DNA of 64,000 nt from Chloroflexota bacterium (GCA_902810755.1 CADDYT010000003.1:1-64000); one strand, 5' to 3'. Counted from the stretch's first letter, positions 44,910-53,843 are shown. The notes: generated from the sequence alone by a model not told the origin. Translations and numbers: made by a program.

Positions 44910-44938
44910 TTGACGCTGTCCCCGGAGTGTTGTATGAT
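44910..44938 (+). promoter_or_regulatory. Promoter P1 upstream of clpC
   Basis: TTGACG (44910-44915), a 17-base spacer and TATGAT (44933-44938). The surrounding sequence TTATCCTTGACGCTGT is repeated exactly at the P2 promoter 337 bases downstream. Confidence 0.7.
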
Positions 44939-44944
44939 ACTCTC

Positions 44945-45175
44945 AATAGCTGACTTGAGCAACGCGAGTAAAAGCTCTTCTGTCTCCTCAACGGTGAGGG
45001 TTGAAACGGTTTCTTCCCGGACTGGAGCGGGACTGAAACCATACATCACAAGGGAGGTCCAGTAGAAGATACCGGCTTATTCCTTATTCGAACAATTCGC
45101 ACCTGAACAACCAATTCCCCGGCCTTCTTACTGCATTGCACTTCTGATCGTGCAGTTAAGAAGGCCGCTTGTTTC
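44945..45175 (+). ncRNA. Possible small RNA or leader segment between P1 and a terminator-like hairpin
   Basis: A transcript from P1 would run through a hairpin at about 45008-45041 (GGTTTC and CCCG pairing with CGGG and GAAACC) and an unused ribosome-site-like AAGGGAGGT (45050-45058) with no start codon at a proper distance. It would then meet the hairpin at 45120-45167. This could be a stand-alone small RNA of about 220 bases or an attenuated leader of clpC. The call rests on layout only; no known RNA family was recognised. Confidence 0.3.
45120..45167 (+). terminator. Terminator-like hairpin upstream of clpC
   Basis: CGGCCTTCTTACTGCA (45120-45135) pairs with TGCAGTTAAGAAGGCCG (45151-45167) with one bulged base. 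It is followed by CTTGTTTCC. It would end transcripts from P1 before the P2 promoter. Confidence 0.55.
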
Positions 45176-45246
45176 CTGCGCCGCGGCGTTTGGAAAGGCG
45201 GAATGGGCTGTGAAGGCTGACTATAGGGAGGTCAATGGTGTTATCC

Positions 45247-45275
45247 TTGACGCTGTTTAGTACGTGTTGTATAGT
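45247..45275 (+). promoter_or_regulatory. Promoter P2 of clpC
   Basis: TTGACG (45247-45252), a 17-base spacer and TATAGT (45270-45275), about 75 bases before the clpC start. It shares an extended upstream sequence and a GTGTTGTAT core with P1. Confidence 0.7.
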
Positions 45276-45350
45276 GAAAACGGTGGTTTACCTGAGCGAC
45301 ACAGAGGGAGCGGTTCCACCCTCTGCCTTTGAAAGGGGGGTGACTAACAG

Positions 45351-47885
45351 GTGAACGATAGAGACAGGTTTGATAAGTTCACAGAGCGGGCCAGGAAAGT
45401 CTTGAGCCTCGCGCAGGAAGAAGCCCAACGCTTCCAGCACAATTACATCGGCACAGAACACCTTCTGCTTGGCCTGGTGCGCGAAGGAGAAGGTGTCGCA
45501 GCAAAAGTATTGAGTAACCTGGGCGTCGAACTCAACAAAGTTCGCAGCGCCGTAGAATTTATTATTGGGCGTGGCGATCGCATCGTCCTGGGCGAAATCG
45601 GCCTGACCCCACGCGCCAAAAAGGTGATCGAGCTGGCCGTCGACGAAGCTCGTCGCCTGAATCATCATTATATCGGAACAGAACATCTGCTGCTCGGCCT
45701 GGTACGCGAGGGTGAAGGCATCGCCGCCGGCGTCCTGGAAAGCCTGGGTGTCAACCTGGAAAAGGTGCGCACGCAGACCATTCAGGTCCTTAGCCAGTCC
45801 GGCGCGCCGCATGAGCGCGACGCCAAGCATTCGAAAACCCCCACTATCGACCAGATGGGTATCGACCTGACCGCTGCCGCTCGTGCTGGCACGCTCGACC
45901 CGGTGATCGGTCGTCATCAGGAGATCGAGCGCGTCATCCAGATTCTTTCCCGCCGTAACAAGAACAACCCGGCCCTCATCGGCGAGCCTGGCGTCGGTAA
46001 GACCGCCATCGTCGAGGGGCTGGCCCAGCGTCTGATCGCCGGGGAAGTTCCTGAAACCCTGGCCGGGAAGCGTCTACTAACTCTCGATGTCGGCTCCCTT
46101 GTCGCCGGTACCAAGTATCGTGGCGAATTCGAGGAACGCCTGAAGAAGATCATCGAAGAGATCCGCAACAGCCGCGACTGCATCATCTTCATCGACGAGG
46201 TGCATACGCTCGTCGGCGCCGGTGCAGCCGAAGGCGCGGTCGACGCGGCCAACATCCTCAAGCCGGCCCTGGCGCGTGGCGAACTGCAATGCATCGGCGC
46301 TACCACCCTCGACGAGTACCGCAAGTACATCGAACGAGACGCCGCCTTGCAGCGCCGCTTCCAGGAAGTCATCGTGCGCGAGCCGACCGTTGAGGAGACC
46401 ATCGAAATCCTCAAGGGCATTCGCGAACGCTACGAGCAGCACCATCGCCTGATTATCACTGACGAGGCGTTGCGCGCTGCGACCGAGATGGCCAGCCGCT
46501 ACATTACCGACCGCTTCATGCCCGACAAGGCCATCGACCTCATCGACGAGGCCGCCAGCCGCGTGCGCATGCAGAATTCTCTGGCGCCCCTCAACCTCAA
46601 AGAGGCGACCAAGGCGCTGGAATCCGTGCTGCGCGAAAAAGAGGCCGCCATCCAGCAGCAGGAGTACGAACTGGCTGCGGAACTGCGCGACCGCGAGGTC
46701 AAACTGCGCGACCGCGTCGCCAAGCTCGAATCTGGCTGGCATCGCGATCGCGGCAGCGACAAGCCGACCGTCGGTGAGGAGGAGATCGCGCAGATCGTCT
46801 CGATGTGGACCGGCATTCCCGTGATGCGTATTGCCCAGGAAGAGTCGCAGCGCCTGCTCCAGATGGAGGATGCCCTGCACCAGCGCATCATCGGTCAGAA
46901 CGAAGCGATCGAGAAAATTTCGCGCGCCGTGCGCCGCGCTCGTGCGGGCCTGAAAGATCCCAAGCGCCCCATCGGCTCCTTCATCTTCATGGGGCCGACC
47001 GGCGTCGGTAAGACCGAGCTGGCGCGCACGCTCGCCGAATTCATGTTCGGCAGCGAGGAGGCGTTGATCAAGATCGACATGTCAGAGTTCATGGAGCGTC
47101 ACGCGGCTGCCCGTCTCGTCGGCGCGCCTCCTGGATATGTCGGCTATGAAGAAGGCGGTCAGCTCACCGAGGCGGTACGCCGCAAGTCCTACAGCGTGAT
47201 CCTGCTCGACGAAATCGAGAAGGCCCACCCCGACGTCTTCAATATGCTGCTCCAGATCCTTGAGGACGGCAAACTGACCGACGCCAAAGGGCGCACGGTG
47301 GACTTCCGCAACACCATCATCATCATGACCTCCAACGTCGGCGCGGCCCTGCTCAACCGTGAAGCCTCCATCGGCTTCAAACAGTCGAAGGACAAGGCCA
47401 AAGCCAACCAGAGCGAGTACGAGGCCATGAAGAGCAAGGTTCTCGGCGAACTGAAGAATACCTTCAAGCCCGAATTCCTGAACCGTATCGATGAGGTCAT
47501 CGTCTTCCACTCCCTGCGCATGGAGGAGATGTACTCCATCGTCGACCTGCTGCTCAACCGCGTGCGCACGCAGTTGACGGAACAGCAGATCGAGCTGGTT
47601 ATGCCGCAGCCGGCGAAGGATTTCCTGATCGAGAAAGGCTTCGACCCGCAGTATGGCGCGCGCCCGCTGCGCCGCACCATCCAGCGCATGGTCGAAGACC
47701 CCCTGGCCGAAGGTCTGCTGCAAGGCAAGTTCCATCCGGGCGATCTGGTGGAAGGCGCAGTCATCGACGACGACCTCGTCCTGCAGGTGCGCAGCCGCAT
47801 CGAGCAGTTGCCCGCCCCCGCCACCCCCGAAGCGGCCCTACCCGCCGGTTCCGGCAGCAGCGACGGCGAGAGCCTGCCAGCATAA
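45351..47885 (+). CDS. clpC: ATP-dependent Clp protease ATP-binding subunit ClpC
   Basis: This 844-residue Hsp100 unfoldase feeds substrates to ClpP. Two Clp-N repeats lie at residues 1-145. AAA+ domain 1 has Walker A GEPGVGKT at 211-218, a UVR linker lies near 425-460 ([21 protein letters not shown]), and AAA+ domain 2 has Walker A GPTGVGKT near 548. The UVR motif separates ClpC from ClpB. Start is GTG 45351 behind GAAAGGGGGG (45331-45340). No ctsR or mcsAB genes precede it, unlike Firmicutes. Confidence 0.96.
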   Translation: MNDRDRFDKFTERARKVLSLAQEEAQRFQHNYIGTEHLLLGLVREGEGVAAKVLSNLGVELNKVRSAVEFIIGRGDRIVLGEIGLTPRAKKVIELAVDEARRLNHHYIGTEHLLLGLVREGEGIAAGVLESLGVNLEKVRTQTIQVLSQSGAPHERDAKHSKTPTIDQMGIDLTAAARAGTLDPVIGRHQEIERVIQILSRRNKNNPALIGEPGVGKTAIVEGLAQRLIAGEVPETLAGKRLLTLDVGSLVAGTKYRGEFEERLKKIIEEIRNSRDCIIFIDEVHTLVGAGAAEGAVDAANILKPALARGELQCIGATTLDEYRKYIERDAALQRRFQEVIVREPTVEETIEILKGIRERYEQHHRLIITDEALRAATEMASRYITDRFMPDKAIDLIDEAASRVRMQNSLAPLNLKEATKALESVLREKEAAIQQQEYELAAELRDREVKLRDRVAKLESGWHRDRGSDKPTVGEEEIAQIVSMWTGIPVMRIAQEESQRLLQMEDALHQRIIGQNEAIEKISRAVRRARAGLKDPKRPIGSFIFMGPTGVGKTELARTLAEFMFGSEEALIKIDMSEFMERHAAARLVGAPPGYVGYEEGGQLTEAVRRKSYSVILLDEIEKAHPDVFNMLLQILEDGKLTDAKGRTVDFRNTIIIMTSNVGAALLNREASIGFKQSKDKAKANQSEYEAMKSKVLGELKNTFKPEFLNRIDEVIVFHSLRMEEMYSIVDLLLNRVRTQLTEQQIELVMPQPAKDFLIEKGFDPQYGARPLRRTIQRMVEDPLAEGLLQGKFHPGDLVEGAVIDDDLVLQVRSRIEQLPAPATPEAALPAGSGSSDGESLPA

Positions 47886-48211
47886 TCGATTTAAGATAGG
47901 CAAACAGGGGTGCGACACGTTTGCACCCCTGTTTTATTTGTGTGGTTAGCGGTCTGATCCCGCATAGCAGGCCACCCGCCGACAGGCCACCCGCAAGAGG
48001 TGGCCCTACTATACCCGTTGAGAGTCCGTAGATATGACAGCAGTTATTTCTTTACCAGCGTTGCCAGAAAGGTTTCTTGTTGTTTTCAAGGAGATATCTC
48101 TCACCCGTCATTCCCAAAGCCAGTGCCAGCCCATTTCCGCTCATTGCCATCTCTGCTAGAATAGATACGTAACTGGCGTTTTTATACTGACATCATCAGG
48201 GTACCATTTTC
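47886..48211. other. clpC-radA intergenic region with repeat
   Basis: It holds the clpC terminator (47902-47934) and a copy of the palindromic intergenic repeat, with GGCCACC/GGTGGCC around CGCAAGA at 47985-48005, followed by CTACTATA as in the copy at 61124. No gene seen. The radA promoter is probably near 48130-48165 but is not clear. Confidence 0.6.
47902..47934 (+). terminator. Intrinsic terminator of clpC
   Basis: A perfect 12-bp stem (AAACAGGGGTGC at 47902-47913 with GCACCCCTGTTT at 47923-47934) starts 17 bases after the clpC stop and is followed by TATTTG. Confidence 0.85.
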
Positions 48212-49627
48212 ATGCCAAAAATACGCACAAAATATGTCTGCCAGCAGTGTGGCGGCGAACAGAGTAAATGGGTGGGCAAATGCCCGGACTGCGGCTCATG
48301 GAATACGATGGAAGAGGTGGTCGAACAGCCGAGCCAGAATACCATCCAGCAGCGGCGGCAGGCTACAATTGGCCAATCTTCTCTGGCGCAGGGAACATCC
48401 ATTCCGGTCGTGCTGCCAAATATCAAGCCGCTGGCGCAGGAGCGCATCTCCGTTGGCTATAGTGAGATGGACCGCGTGCTGGGTGGCGGGCTGGTCGCTG
48501 GCTCGCTGATTCTGATCGGCGGCGAGCCGGGTATCGGCAAATCGACGCTGCTGCTTCAGGTCTCCGGCGCGATCTCTAAAGACGTGGGGCCAGTCCTCTA
48601 TATATCGGGCGAGGAATCGATTGAGCAGGTTAAGATGCGCGCCGAACGACTGGATATCAGCGGCGAACGGCTCTATTTGCTGGCCGCCATCGAGCTTGAG
48701 GTCATCGCCGAAGCCATTGCCCGCCTCAAACCCTCGCTGGTCATCGTCGACTCGATTCAAACGGTGCTGACCGGCCACCTGCCAGCCGCGCCGGGCAGCA
48801 TCAGCCAGGTGCGCGAATGCACGCTGCAATTGATGCAGCTTGCCAAAAGTAGCCATATTCCCATCTTCATCATCGGCCACGTCACCAAAGAAGGCACCGT
48901 TGCCGGTCCCAAAGCCCTGGAACACATCGCAGACGCCGTTCTCTATCTTGAAGGCGAACGCTACCACTCCTATCGCCTGCTACGCGGCGTCAAAAACCGT
49001 TTTGGCCCCACGCACGAAATCGGCGTCTTTGAGATGCACGGCGAGGGCCTGCTGGAAGTCACCAACCCGTCCGCCGTCTTCCTCTCCGACCGCCGCGAGG
49101 ATGCCACCGGCTCCGCCGTCGTTGTCAGCATGGAGGGAACGCGGCCCATTCTGGTGGAGGTGCAGGCCCTTGTTACCCCCACCAATTTCGGCATCGCTCG
49201 CTGCACCACCAATGGCATTGAACACAATCGCCTGCTCATGCTCCTCGCCGTTCTCACCAAGCGTGTCGGCCTGCCGGTCGGCAACCACGATGTCTACGCC
49301 AATGTCGTCGGTGGCTTTAACCTGGAGGAACCGGCCATCGACCTGGGAGTGGCCGCCGCCATCGCTTCCAGTTATCGCGAGAAAAACATCCCGCCCGATA
49401 TGGCGCTCATCGGCGAAGTGGGCCTCTCCGGGGAACTGCGCGCCGTCAACCGCCTGGCCCTGCGCGTGCGCGAAGCCGCCAAGCTGGGCTTCAAGCGGTG
49501 CATCGTCCCCGCCGCCGGGCGCGGCGCTCAGGTACGCGCAGAACTCGAAGAAAGCGGGCTGCCTGCCGATTTTAAGATAATTACCGCAAGTTCTCTTGCA
49601 GTCGCCCTGGAAATTGCGCTACACTAG
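48212..49627 (+). CDS. radA: DNA repair protein RadA
   Basis: This 471-residue RecA-like ATPase promotes branch migration in recombinational repair. The zinc finger uses C10, C13, C24 and C27. Walker A is GEPGIGKS (about 104-111). The RadA-specific KNRFG motif is in LRGVKNRFGPTHEIG. The C-terminal Lon-protease-like domain follows. The frame opens at ATG 48212. It sits between clpC and the yacL-like gene, a conserved order. Confidence 0.96.
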   Translation: MPKIRTKYVCQQCGGEQSKWVGKCPDCGSWNTMEEVVEQPSQNTIQQRRQATIGQSSLAQGTSIPVVLPNIKPLAQERISVGYSEMDRVLGGGLVAGSLILIGGEPGIGKSTLLLQVSGAISKDVGPVLYISGEESIEQVKMRAERLDISGERLYLLAAIELEVIAEAIARLKPSLVIVDSIQTVLTGHLPAAPGSISQVRECTLQLMQLAKSSHIPIFIIGHVTKEGTVAGPKALEHIADAVLYLEGERYHSYRLLRGVKNRFGPTHEIGVFEMHGEGLLEVTNPSAVFLSDRREDATGSAVVVSMEGTRPILVEVQALVTPTNFGIARCTTNGIEHNRLLMLLAVLTKRVGLPVGNHDVYANVVGGFNLEEPAIDLGVAAAIASSYREKNIPPDMALIGEVGLSGELRAVNRLALRVREAAKLGFKRCIVPAAGRGAQVRAELEESGLPADFKIITASSLAVALEIALH

Positions 49628-49892
49628 AAGAAAGGGTGTCTTCTTGTAGCAAGATGACTGAACTCAGAGGCTATTGATTCTTCAGTCATATGGGTGTATA
49701 CTCCTTAATCGATAGAGAGTTTTTTGCGGTTAATACGGGCGCGTTCCTGGTTGAACACGAAAGGCCTGGCAACACTATGCTGCTATTATCATTTTTGTTT
49801 TTATCCATCATCCCGCCATCGTGTCATGCCTCACGTCGCCCCTCAGTAGTGCATTCAACAGCTCTTGCTGGCACTGTTTGGAGGATGCAGGG

Positions 49893-51047
49893 ATGTCTGT
49901 TAAAACGATTGCCCGGATCGTCGGGGCGCTGGTCGCCATCTGCGTCGTCACCGGCCTCTACTTCTTTGATCCCTCTACGCATAGTCTGGGCCTCACATGG
50001 GCGGCTGGTATTGCCGTCGCCTGCGCTATCATAGCTTTTATCATTACACCATACATTACCGTCGTTCCCTATCGCTGGATGCGCGACACAGCAGCCAGCG
50101 ACCTGATTGCCGCCGTCATCGGCCTGACCATTGGCCTGATCATCTCGTTTTTGCTGGCCGTCCCACTGGCTAACCTGCCCGCCAGCCTGGGGCATATCAT
50201 GCCGTTCGTGGGCGCCGTCGTCTTTGGCTTCCTGGGCGTCGCCCTGGCCGTGCAGCGCAAGAACGATATCACCCACCTCTTCTCAACCGGCTTCTTCCAG
50301 CGCCGCCGTGACCGCGAGCGCGACCGCGACGAAGAACGCGACAAAGAGAAGGGCAAGGACAAAGAACACGACAAAGAACACCTGCCCCCGTCGGCCGCCT
50401 CATACCAGATTTTGCTGGATACCAGCGCCATTATCGACGGGCGCATCGCCGACATCAGCCAGACCGGCTTCGTCTTCGGCACTCTGGTCGTACCGCGCTT
50501 CGTTCTCAACGAATTGCAGCGCATCGCCGACTCCGCCGATACCATGCGCCGCAATCGTGGGCGGCGCGGCCTCGAAATGCTTAACCGCCTGCAAAAGGAT
50601 ACGCAGGTTCCCATCGAAATTACCGACGCCGATGTGGAAGGCATCGTAGAGGTTGACAGCAAGCTGGTCAAAATGGCGCGCACGCTGCACTGCCCGATTA
50701 TCACCAACGACTACAACCTGAACCGTGTGGCCGAGTTACAGGGCGTCAAAGTCCTCAACATCAACGAACTGGCAAACGCCGTCAAGCCTGTGCTGCTGCC
50801 CGGAGAAGATATCTCCATCAAGATCATGCAGGACGGCAAAGAACTCAATCAGGGCGTCGGCTACCTCGATGACGGCACAATGATCGTGGTCGAAGGCGGG
50901 CGCCAGTACATGGGCATGACCATTGAAGTCACCGTCACCCGCGTGCTGCAAACCGTCGCCGGACGCATGATCTTCGCCCACCCGAAGCAGGGGAGCAACA
51001 ACGGCTCTTCATCCGCGCAATCATCTGCCCGTCAAAAGCAATACTGA
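49893..51047 (+). CDS. PIN/TRAM-domain membrane protein (YacL-like)
   Basis: This 384-residue protein starts MSVKTIARIVGAL, with GGAGG 8 bases before ATG 49893. Four hydrophobic helices (about 1-130) are followed by a highly charged stretch (RRRDRERDRDEERDKEKGKD), a PIN nuclease-like domain (LLDTSAIIDGRIADI, then IITNDYNLNRVAEL) and a TRAM RNA-binding domain at the C-terminus (DGTMIVVEGG). B. subtilis YacL has the same order but the role is unclear; RNA binding or cleavage is inferred. The charged insert before the PIN domain is longer than usual. ispD follows. Confidence 0.9.
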   Translation: MSVKTIARIVGALVAICVVTGLYFFDPSTHSLGLTWAAGIAVACAIIAFIITPYITVVPYRWMRDTAASDLIAAVIGLTIGLIISFLLAVPLANLPASLGHIMPFVGAVVFGFLGVALAVQRKNDITHLFSTGFFQRRRDRERDRDEERDKEKGKDKEHDKEHLPPSAASYQILLDTSAIIDGRIADISQTGFVFGTLVVPRFVLNELQRIADSADTMRRNRGRRGLEMLNRLQKDTQVPIEITDADVEGIVEVDSKLVKMARTLHCPIITNDYNLNRVAELQGVKVLNINELANAVKPVLLPGEDISIKIMQDGKELNQGVGYLDDGTMIVVEGGRQYMGMTIEVTVTRVLQTVAGRMIFAHPKQGSNNGSSSAQSSARQKQY

Positions 51048-51058
51048 GGCAGTAAGCT

Positions 51059-51754
51059 ATGGCAGACAGGACAGCCGCCATAATCGTCGCCGCCGGGAGC
51101 AGCAGGCGTATGCAGGGACGTGACAAACTCTGGATACCCCTGGCCGGACGCCCGGTTCTCGCCCGCACCATCGACGTCTTCGAAGCCTTTCCCCGCGTCG
51201 ATAGCATCATCCTCGTCCTCAACGCGACGCGCATCGCTGAGGCCAGGGAACTGTGCGAGCGCGAAGGGTGGCGCAAAATCGCCGCCCTTGTCGCCGGTGG
51301 CCCACGCCGACAGGATTCTGTGCGTCTGGGCCTCGATAAACTGGCGGAGATCGCGCCGGAAACAGCGTGGGTGATGATCCACGATGGCGCGCGCCCCTTT
51401 ATCACGGCGAACATTCTGGAAACGGGCTTGCAGGTAGCGCGGGAACATCAGGCCGCCATCGCCGCCGTCCCCGTTAAGGATACCATCAAGCGGGTGCAGG
51501 AAGGGCAGGTCAGCGCCACCCTCGACCGCTCGCAGCTGTGGGCCGCGCAAACGCCGCAAATCTTCTCCTTCCCGCTCATTCACCAGGCACATCATTCACC
51601 TGCCGCTGAAGGGGAAGTTACCGACGATGCTGCCCTGCTCGAATGCCTGGGCCGACCCATACATATCTTTCCCGGCTCCTATACCAATATCAAAATCACC
51701 ACACAGGAAGACCTGCTGTTCGGGCAAGCATTGTTACAGGGACATACATCATGA
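51059..51754 (+). CDS. ispD: 2-C-methyl-D-erythritol 4-phosphate cytidylyltransferase
   Basis: This 231-residue enzyme of the non-mevalonate isoprenoid pathway makes CDP-methylerythritol. IIVAAGSSRRMQGRDKLWIPLAGRPVL is the CTP-binding loop (residues about 8-34, quoted in parts: AAGSSRRM, then KLW). HDGARPF and VKDTIKR follow. The stop overlaps the ispF start in an ATGA. The position after the yacL-like gene is conserved in Firmicutes. Confidence 0.95.
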   Translation: MADRTAAIIVAAGSSRRMQGRDKLWIPLAGRPVLARTIDVFEAFPRVDSIILVLNATRIAEARELCEREGWRKIAALVAGGPRRQDSVRLGLDKLAEIAPETAWVMIHDGARPFITANILETGLQVAREHQAAIAAVPVKDTIKRVQEGQVSATLDRSQLWAAQTPQIFSFPLIHQAHHSPAAEGEVTDDAALLECLGRPIHIFPGSYTNIKITTQEDLLFGQALLQGHTS

Positions 51755-52227
51755 CAACACGTATTGGTTTCGGCTACGACGTTCACGCCTTTGCTGCCGA
51801 CCGGCCTCTCATCCTCGGCGGCGTCGCCATCCCATTCTCGCTCGGCCTCTCCGGCCATTCAGACGCCGATACCGTCATCCACGCCATTGTCGATGCTCTG
51901 CTGGGCGCGGCGGCCCTCGGCGACATTGGCCAGCACTTCCCTTCCAGTGACGCGCGCTGGAAAGACCGGCCCGGCGCCTTCTTCCTCGACTACACCCGCG
52001 ACCTCCTGCAACAGCACGGCTGGCGCATCGGCAACATCGACGCTACCATCGTCGCCGAACGCCCCCGGCTCGCTCCCCACGTTCCCGCCATGCGCGCCCA
52101 CGTAGCCGAACATCTACAGCTCGATCTCTCGCAGGTCAGCATCAAAGCCACCACCACCGACGGCCTCGGCTTCGCCGGTCGCCAGGAAGGCATCGCCTGC
52201 TACGCCGTCGCCCTGCTCGCACAATAG
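51751..52227 (+). CDS. ispF: 2-C-methyl-D-erythritol 2,4-cyclodiphosphate synthase
   Basis: This 158-residue enzyme cyclises CDP-methylerythritol 2-phosphate, releasing CMP. The metal-site motif GYDVHAF has D10 and H12. GHSDADTVIHAIVDALLGAAALGDIG and the C-terminal IKATTTDGLGFAGRQEGIA are characteristic. ATG 51751 overlaps the ispD stop by four bases, giving coupled translation. IspE, the step between the two, is not in this window. Confidence 0.96.
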   Translation: MTTRIGFGYDVHAFAADRPLILGGVAIPFSLGLSGHSDADTVIHAIVDALLGAAALGDIGQHFPSSDARWKDRPGAFFLDYTRDLLQQHGWRIGNIDATIVAERPRLAPHVPAMRAHVAEHLQLDLSQVSIKATTTDGLGFAGRQEGIACYAVALLAQ

Positions 52228-52261
52228 CCACAACACATTTTACTAACTTTTTCTCAGGTAC

Positions 52262-52290
52262 TTGACAAACGAAAGTTTAGATGCTATAAT
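52262..52290 (+). promoter_or_regulatory. Consensus promoter of the YceI gene
   Basis: TTGACA (52262-52267) and TATAAT (52285-52290) are both perfect consensus with a 17-base spacer. This is the strongest promoter in the window and is followed at once by an operator-like palindrome. Confidence 0.88.
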
Positions 52291-52297
52291 TCCTTCA

Positions 52298-52315
52298 GTT
52301 AGTAAAGTTACTAAC
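52298..52315. promoter_or_regulatory. Operator-like palindrome GTTAGTAA-N2-TTACTAAC
   Basis: A perfect 8-bp inverted repeat with a 2-base centre covers the expected transcription start of the YceI gene. A second overlapping pair, GTTACT (52307-52312) and AGTAAC (52324-52329), extends it, and TTACTAAC-like sequence also occurs near 52240. Position implies repression; MarR/HxlR-type regulators use similar sites (inference). No regulator gene is adjacent. Confidence 0.65.
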
Positions 52316-52374
52316 TATTTATAAGTAACAAAACAAAACACGGTACATGGCTACCGATGAAGGAGTACAAAGCA

Positions 52375-52914
52375 ATGGCGTGGCAAATTGACACAACGCA
52401 CTCACAGGTCACATTCTCAGTCCGGCATATGATGATCAGCACCGTCAAGGGGCAGTTTGACGTGGTACGCGGCCAGCTTCACATCGACGAAGCGCACCCG
52501 GAAAATTCCTGGGTCGAGGCCGAGGCAGACGCGGCGACCATCAACACTCGCGACGCGAAGCGCGATGGGCATCTCCGCTCCCCTGATTTCTTTGACGTGG
52601 AAAAATACCCGCTCATCACCTTCAAAAGCACAAAGGTCGAGCCGCTAGGCGGCAACGAGTACCGTGTGACCGGCGACCTGACAATGCACGGCGTCACGAA
52701 AGAAGTCACCTTCGATGCCGAGTACCAGGGCCAGATCAAAGATGCCTGGGGTATGCAGCGCGCCGGTCTGAGCGCCAGAACCAGCATTAACCGCAAGGAT
52801 TTTGGCCTCAACTGGAATGTGGCCCTCGAATCCGGCGGCGTCCTCGTCAGCGAGAAGGTCGCCATCGAAATCGAACTTGCCGCCGTCCAGGCCGCAGTTC
52901 CCACGAACGCATAA
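52375..52914 (+). CDS. YceI-family protein
   Basis: This 179-residue protein starts MAWQIDTTHSQVTFSVRHMM. AAGGAG (52359-52364) precedes ATG 52375 and decides it over the ATG at 52357. The YceI lipocalin-like beta barrel signature (DTTHSQVTFSVRH, RDGHLRSPDFFDVEKYPLITF, TMHGVTKEVTF, INRKDFGLNW) is complete. YceI barrels bind long isoprenoid chains; no signal peptide is present, so this copy is cytoplasmic. The strong promoter with operator suggests inducible, high expression. Confidence 0.92.
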   Translation: MAWQIDTTHSQVTFSVRHMMISTVKGQFDVVRGQLHIDEAHPENSWVEAEADAATINTRDAKRDGHLRSPDFFDVEKYPLITFKSTKVEPLGGNEYRVTGDLTMHGVTKEVTFDAEYQGQIKDAWGMQRAGLSARTSINRKDFGLNWNVALESGGVLVSEKVAIEIELAAVQAAVPTNA

Positions 52915-52925
52915 TACTTTTTATC

Positions 52926-52967
52926 AAGCAAGAGACGCGGCACCATATGGCGTCGCGTCTCTTGCTT
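52926..52967. terminator. Hairpin terminator between yceI-like gene and VapC gene
   Basis: A perfect 14-bp stem (AAGCAAGAGACGCG at 52926-52939 with CGCGTCTCTTGCTT at 52954-52967) lies 12 bases after the YceI stop. It can serve both convergent genes. Confidence 0.75.
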
Positions 52968-53011
52968 GAGTGATATCTTCTTCCTTTATGAGTGATATCT
53001 TCTTCCTTTAT
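52968..53011. repeat. 22-base tandem duplication at the VapC stop
   Basis: The unit GAGTGATATCTTCTTCCTTTAT occurs twice back to back (52968-52989, 52990-53011; 22 bases quoted by ends GAGTGATATC and TTCCTTTAT). The VapC stop codon at 53008-53010 lies in the second copy. Confidence 0.85.
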
Positions 53012-53454
53012 GGCTTATTGTAGGCTCCAATCCAACGCACCCGATCCAATTTCCCTTTGACAGCATTCCACAGTTTTGCATCAGCAGTCCAATACTCACA
53101 ATTTTCACGTATTGCCAATGCCAGATAGTGTGCATCATATACTGCTGGCAGGTGAAAACGATGGGCTAACGCTATTGCCTCTGAACTCATGCCTTCGTAA
53201 TCAGAGGAATCGAACGAGATATCTATCGCAAATAAATCTGTCAGCAATTGAACCGCTTCCTCGTAGGTCAGCAACTTCTGAACAACTCGCCGATAGATAA
53301 CATTCGTCGCTTCGTAAGTAAACAGCGCCGGAGCGATAACTTCTTTTCCGGCGCTTGCCCACTCATTAAGTAAAGCCACCGCAGCATCAGAATCCGGCTC
53401 AGAAATTACCCATTTCACTGCGAGGCTTGCATCAACTACAACAATATCACTCAT
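53008..53454 (-). CDS. PIN-domain toxin, VapC-like
   Basis: This 148-residue protein has acidic residues at the usual positions: D8 in VVVDASLAVKW, the E of YEATNVIYRR, D in AVYDAHYLALA and D in EYWTADAKLWN. VapC proteins are ribonucleases, commonly cleaving tRNA. Its start overlaps the antitoxin stop by four bases (ATGA), the normal layout. Activity is presumed intact. Confidence 0.88.
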   Translation of the reverse strand: MSDIVVVDASLAVKWVISEPDSDAAVALLNEWASAGKEVIAPALFTYEATNVIYRRVVQKLLTYEEAVQLLTDLFAIDISFDSSDYEGMSSEAIALAHRFHLPAVYDAHYLALAIRENCEYWTADAKLWNAVKGKLDRVRWIGAYNKP

Positions 53455-53798
53455 TGCTGCTCCAATTCACGTGTACGTTCGTCACGAAGGTCGCGCAGAA
53501 TTTCCACCGAATCTCCAAAATCCTGTCCGGGATGAGCGCGCTTAATCGCTTCGCGGGTCTGCATTAATCTGTCAACGGCCTTGCGATTAAGTGGCTTTCT
53601 TTCCTTTTCAGGCTGACTTCTCTCAGGAGGAACTGCGCGTTCAAGAATCTGACCTACATACTCCTGGATAGAAAGGTCGTTTTCTGCCGCTGCTATCTTA
53701 ATACGTCGGCGTAACTCAGGAACAATATCGATGATGAGACGCGAACGTTTCTTAGGATGCTCAGGTCGGTCATCATCATAGCGATGCTGTACTGCCAT
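53451..53798 (-). CDS. Antitoxin-like protein with ribbon-helix-helix core
   Basis: The protein has 115 residues. Residues about 18-55 (RLIIDIVPELRRRIKIAAAE, then LSIQEYVGQILERAV) fit a ribbon-helix-helix DNA-binding unit. The charged C-terminal half (RKPLNRKAVDRLMQTREAIK) probably wraps the toxin. It is upstream of and overlaps the VapC-like gene. Such pairs usually repress their own promoter. Confidence 0.8.
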   Translation of the reverse strand: MAVQHRYDDDRPEHPKKRSRLIIDIVPELRRRIKIAAAENDLSIQEYVGQILERAVPPERSQPEKERKPLNRKAVDRLMQTREAIKRAHPGQDFGDSVEILRDLRDERTRELEQQ

Positions 53799-53843
53799 AT
53801 ATACACCTTCTTTCCTTTATTTCATGGCTCTCTTTCGTCCATG

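Noticed and set aside
44645..45049. Minus-strand frame beginning MMYGFSPAPVREETV
   Set aside because: The N-terminus looks protein-like, but there is no ribosome site, it covers the P1 promoter and rpsA hairpin, and it runs into the rpsA coding region.
45050..45060. AAGGGAGGTCC as a T-box antiterminator motif
   Set aside because: It only partly matches AGGGTGGNACCGCG, there is no recognisable stem I or specifier loop, and clpC is not a known T-box target.
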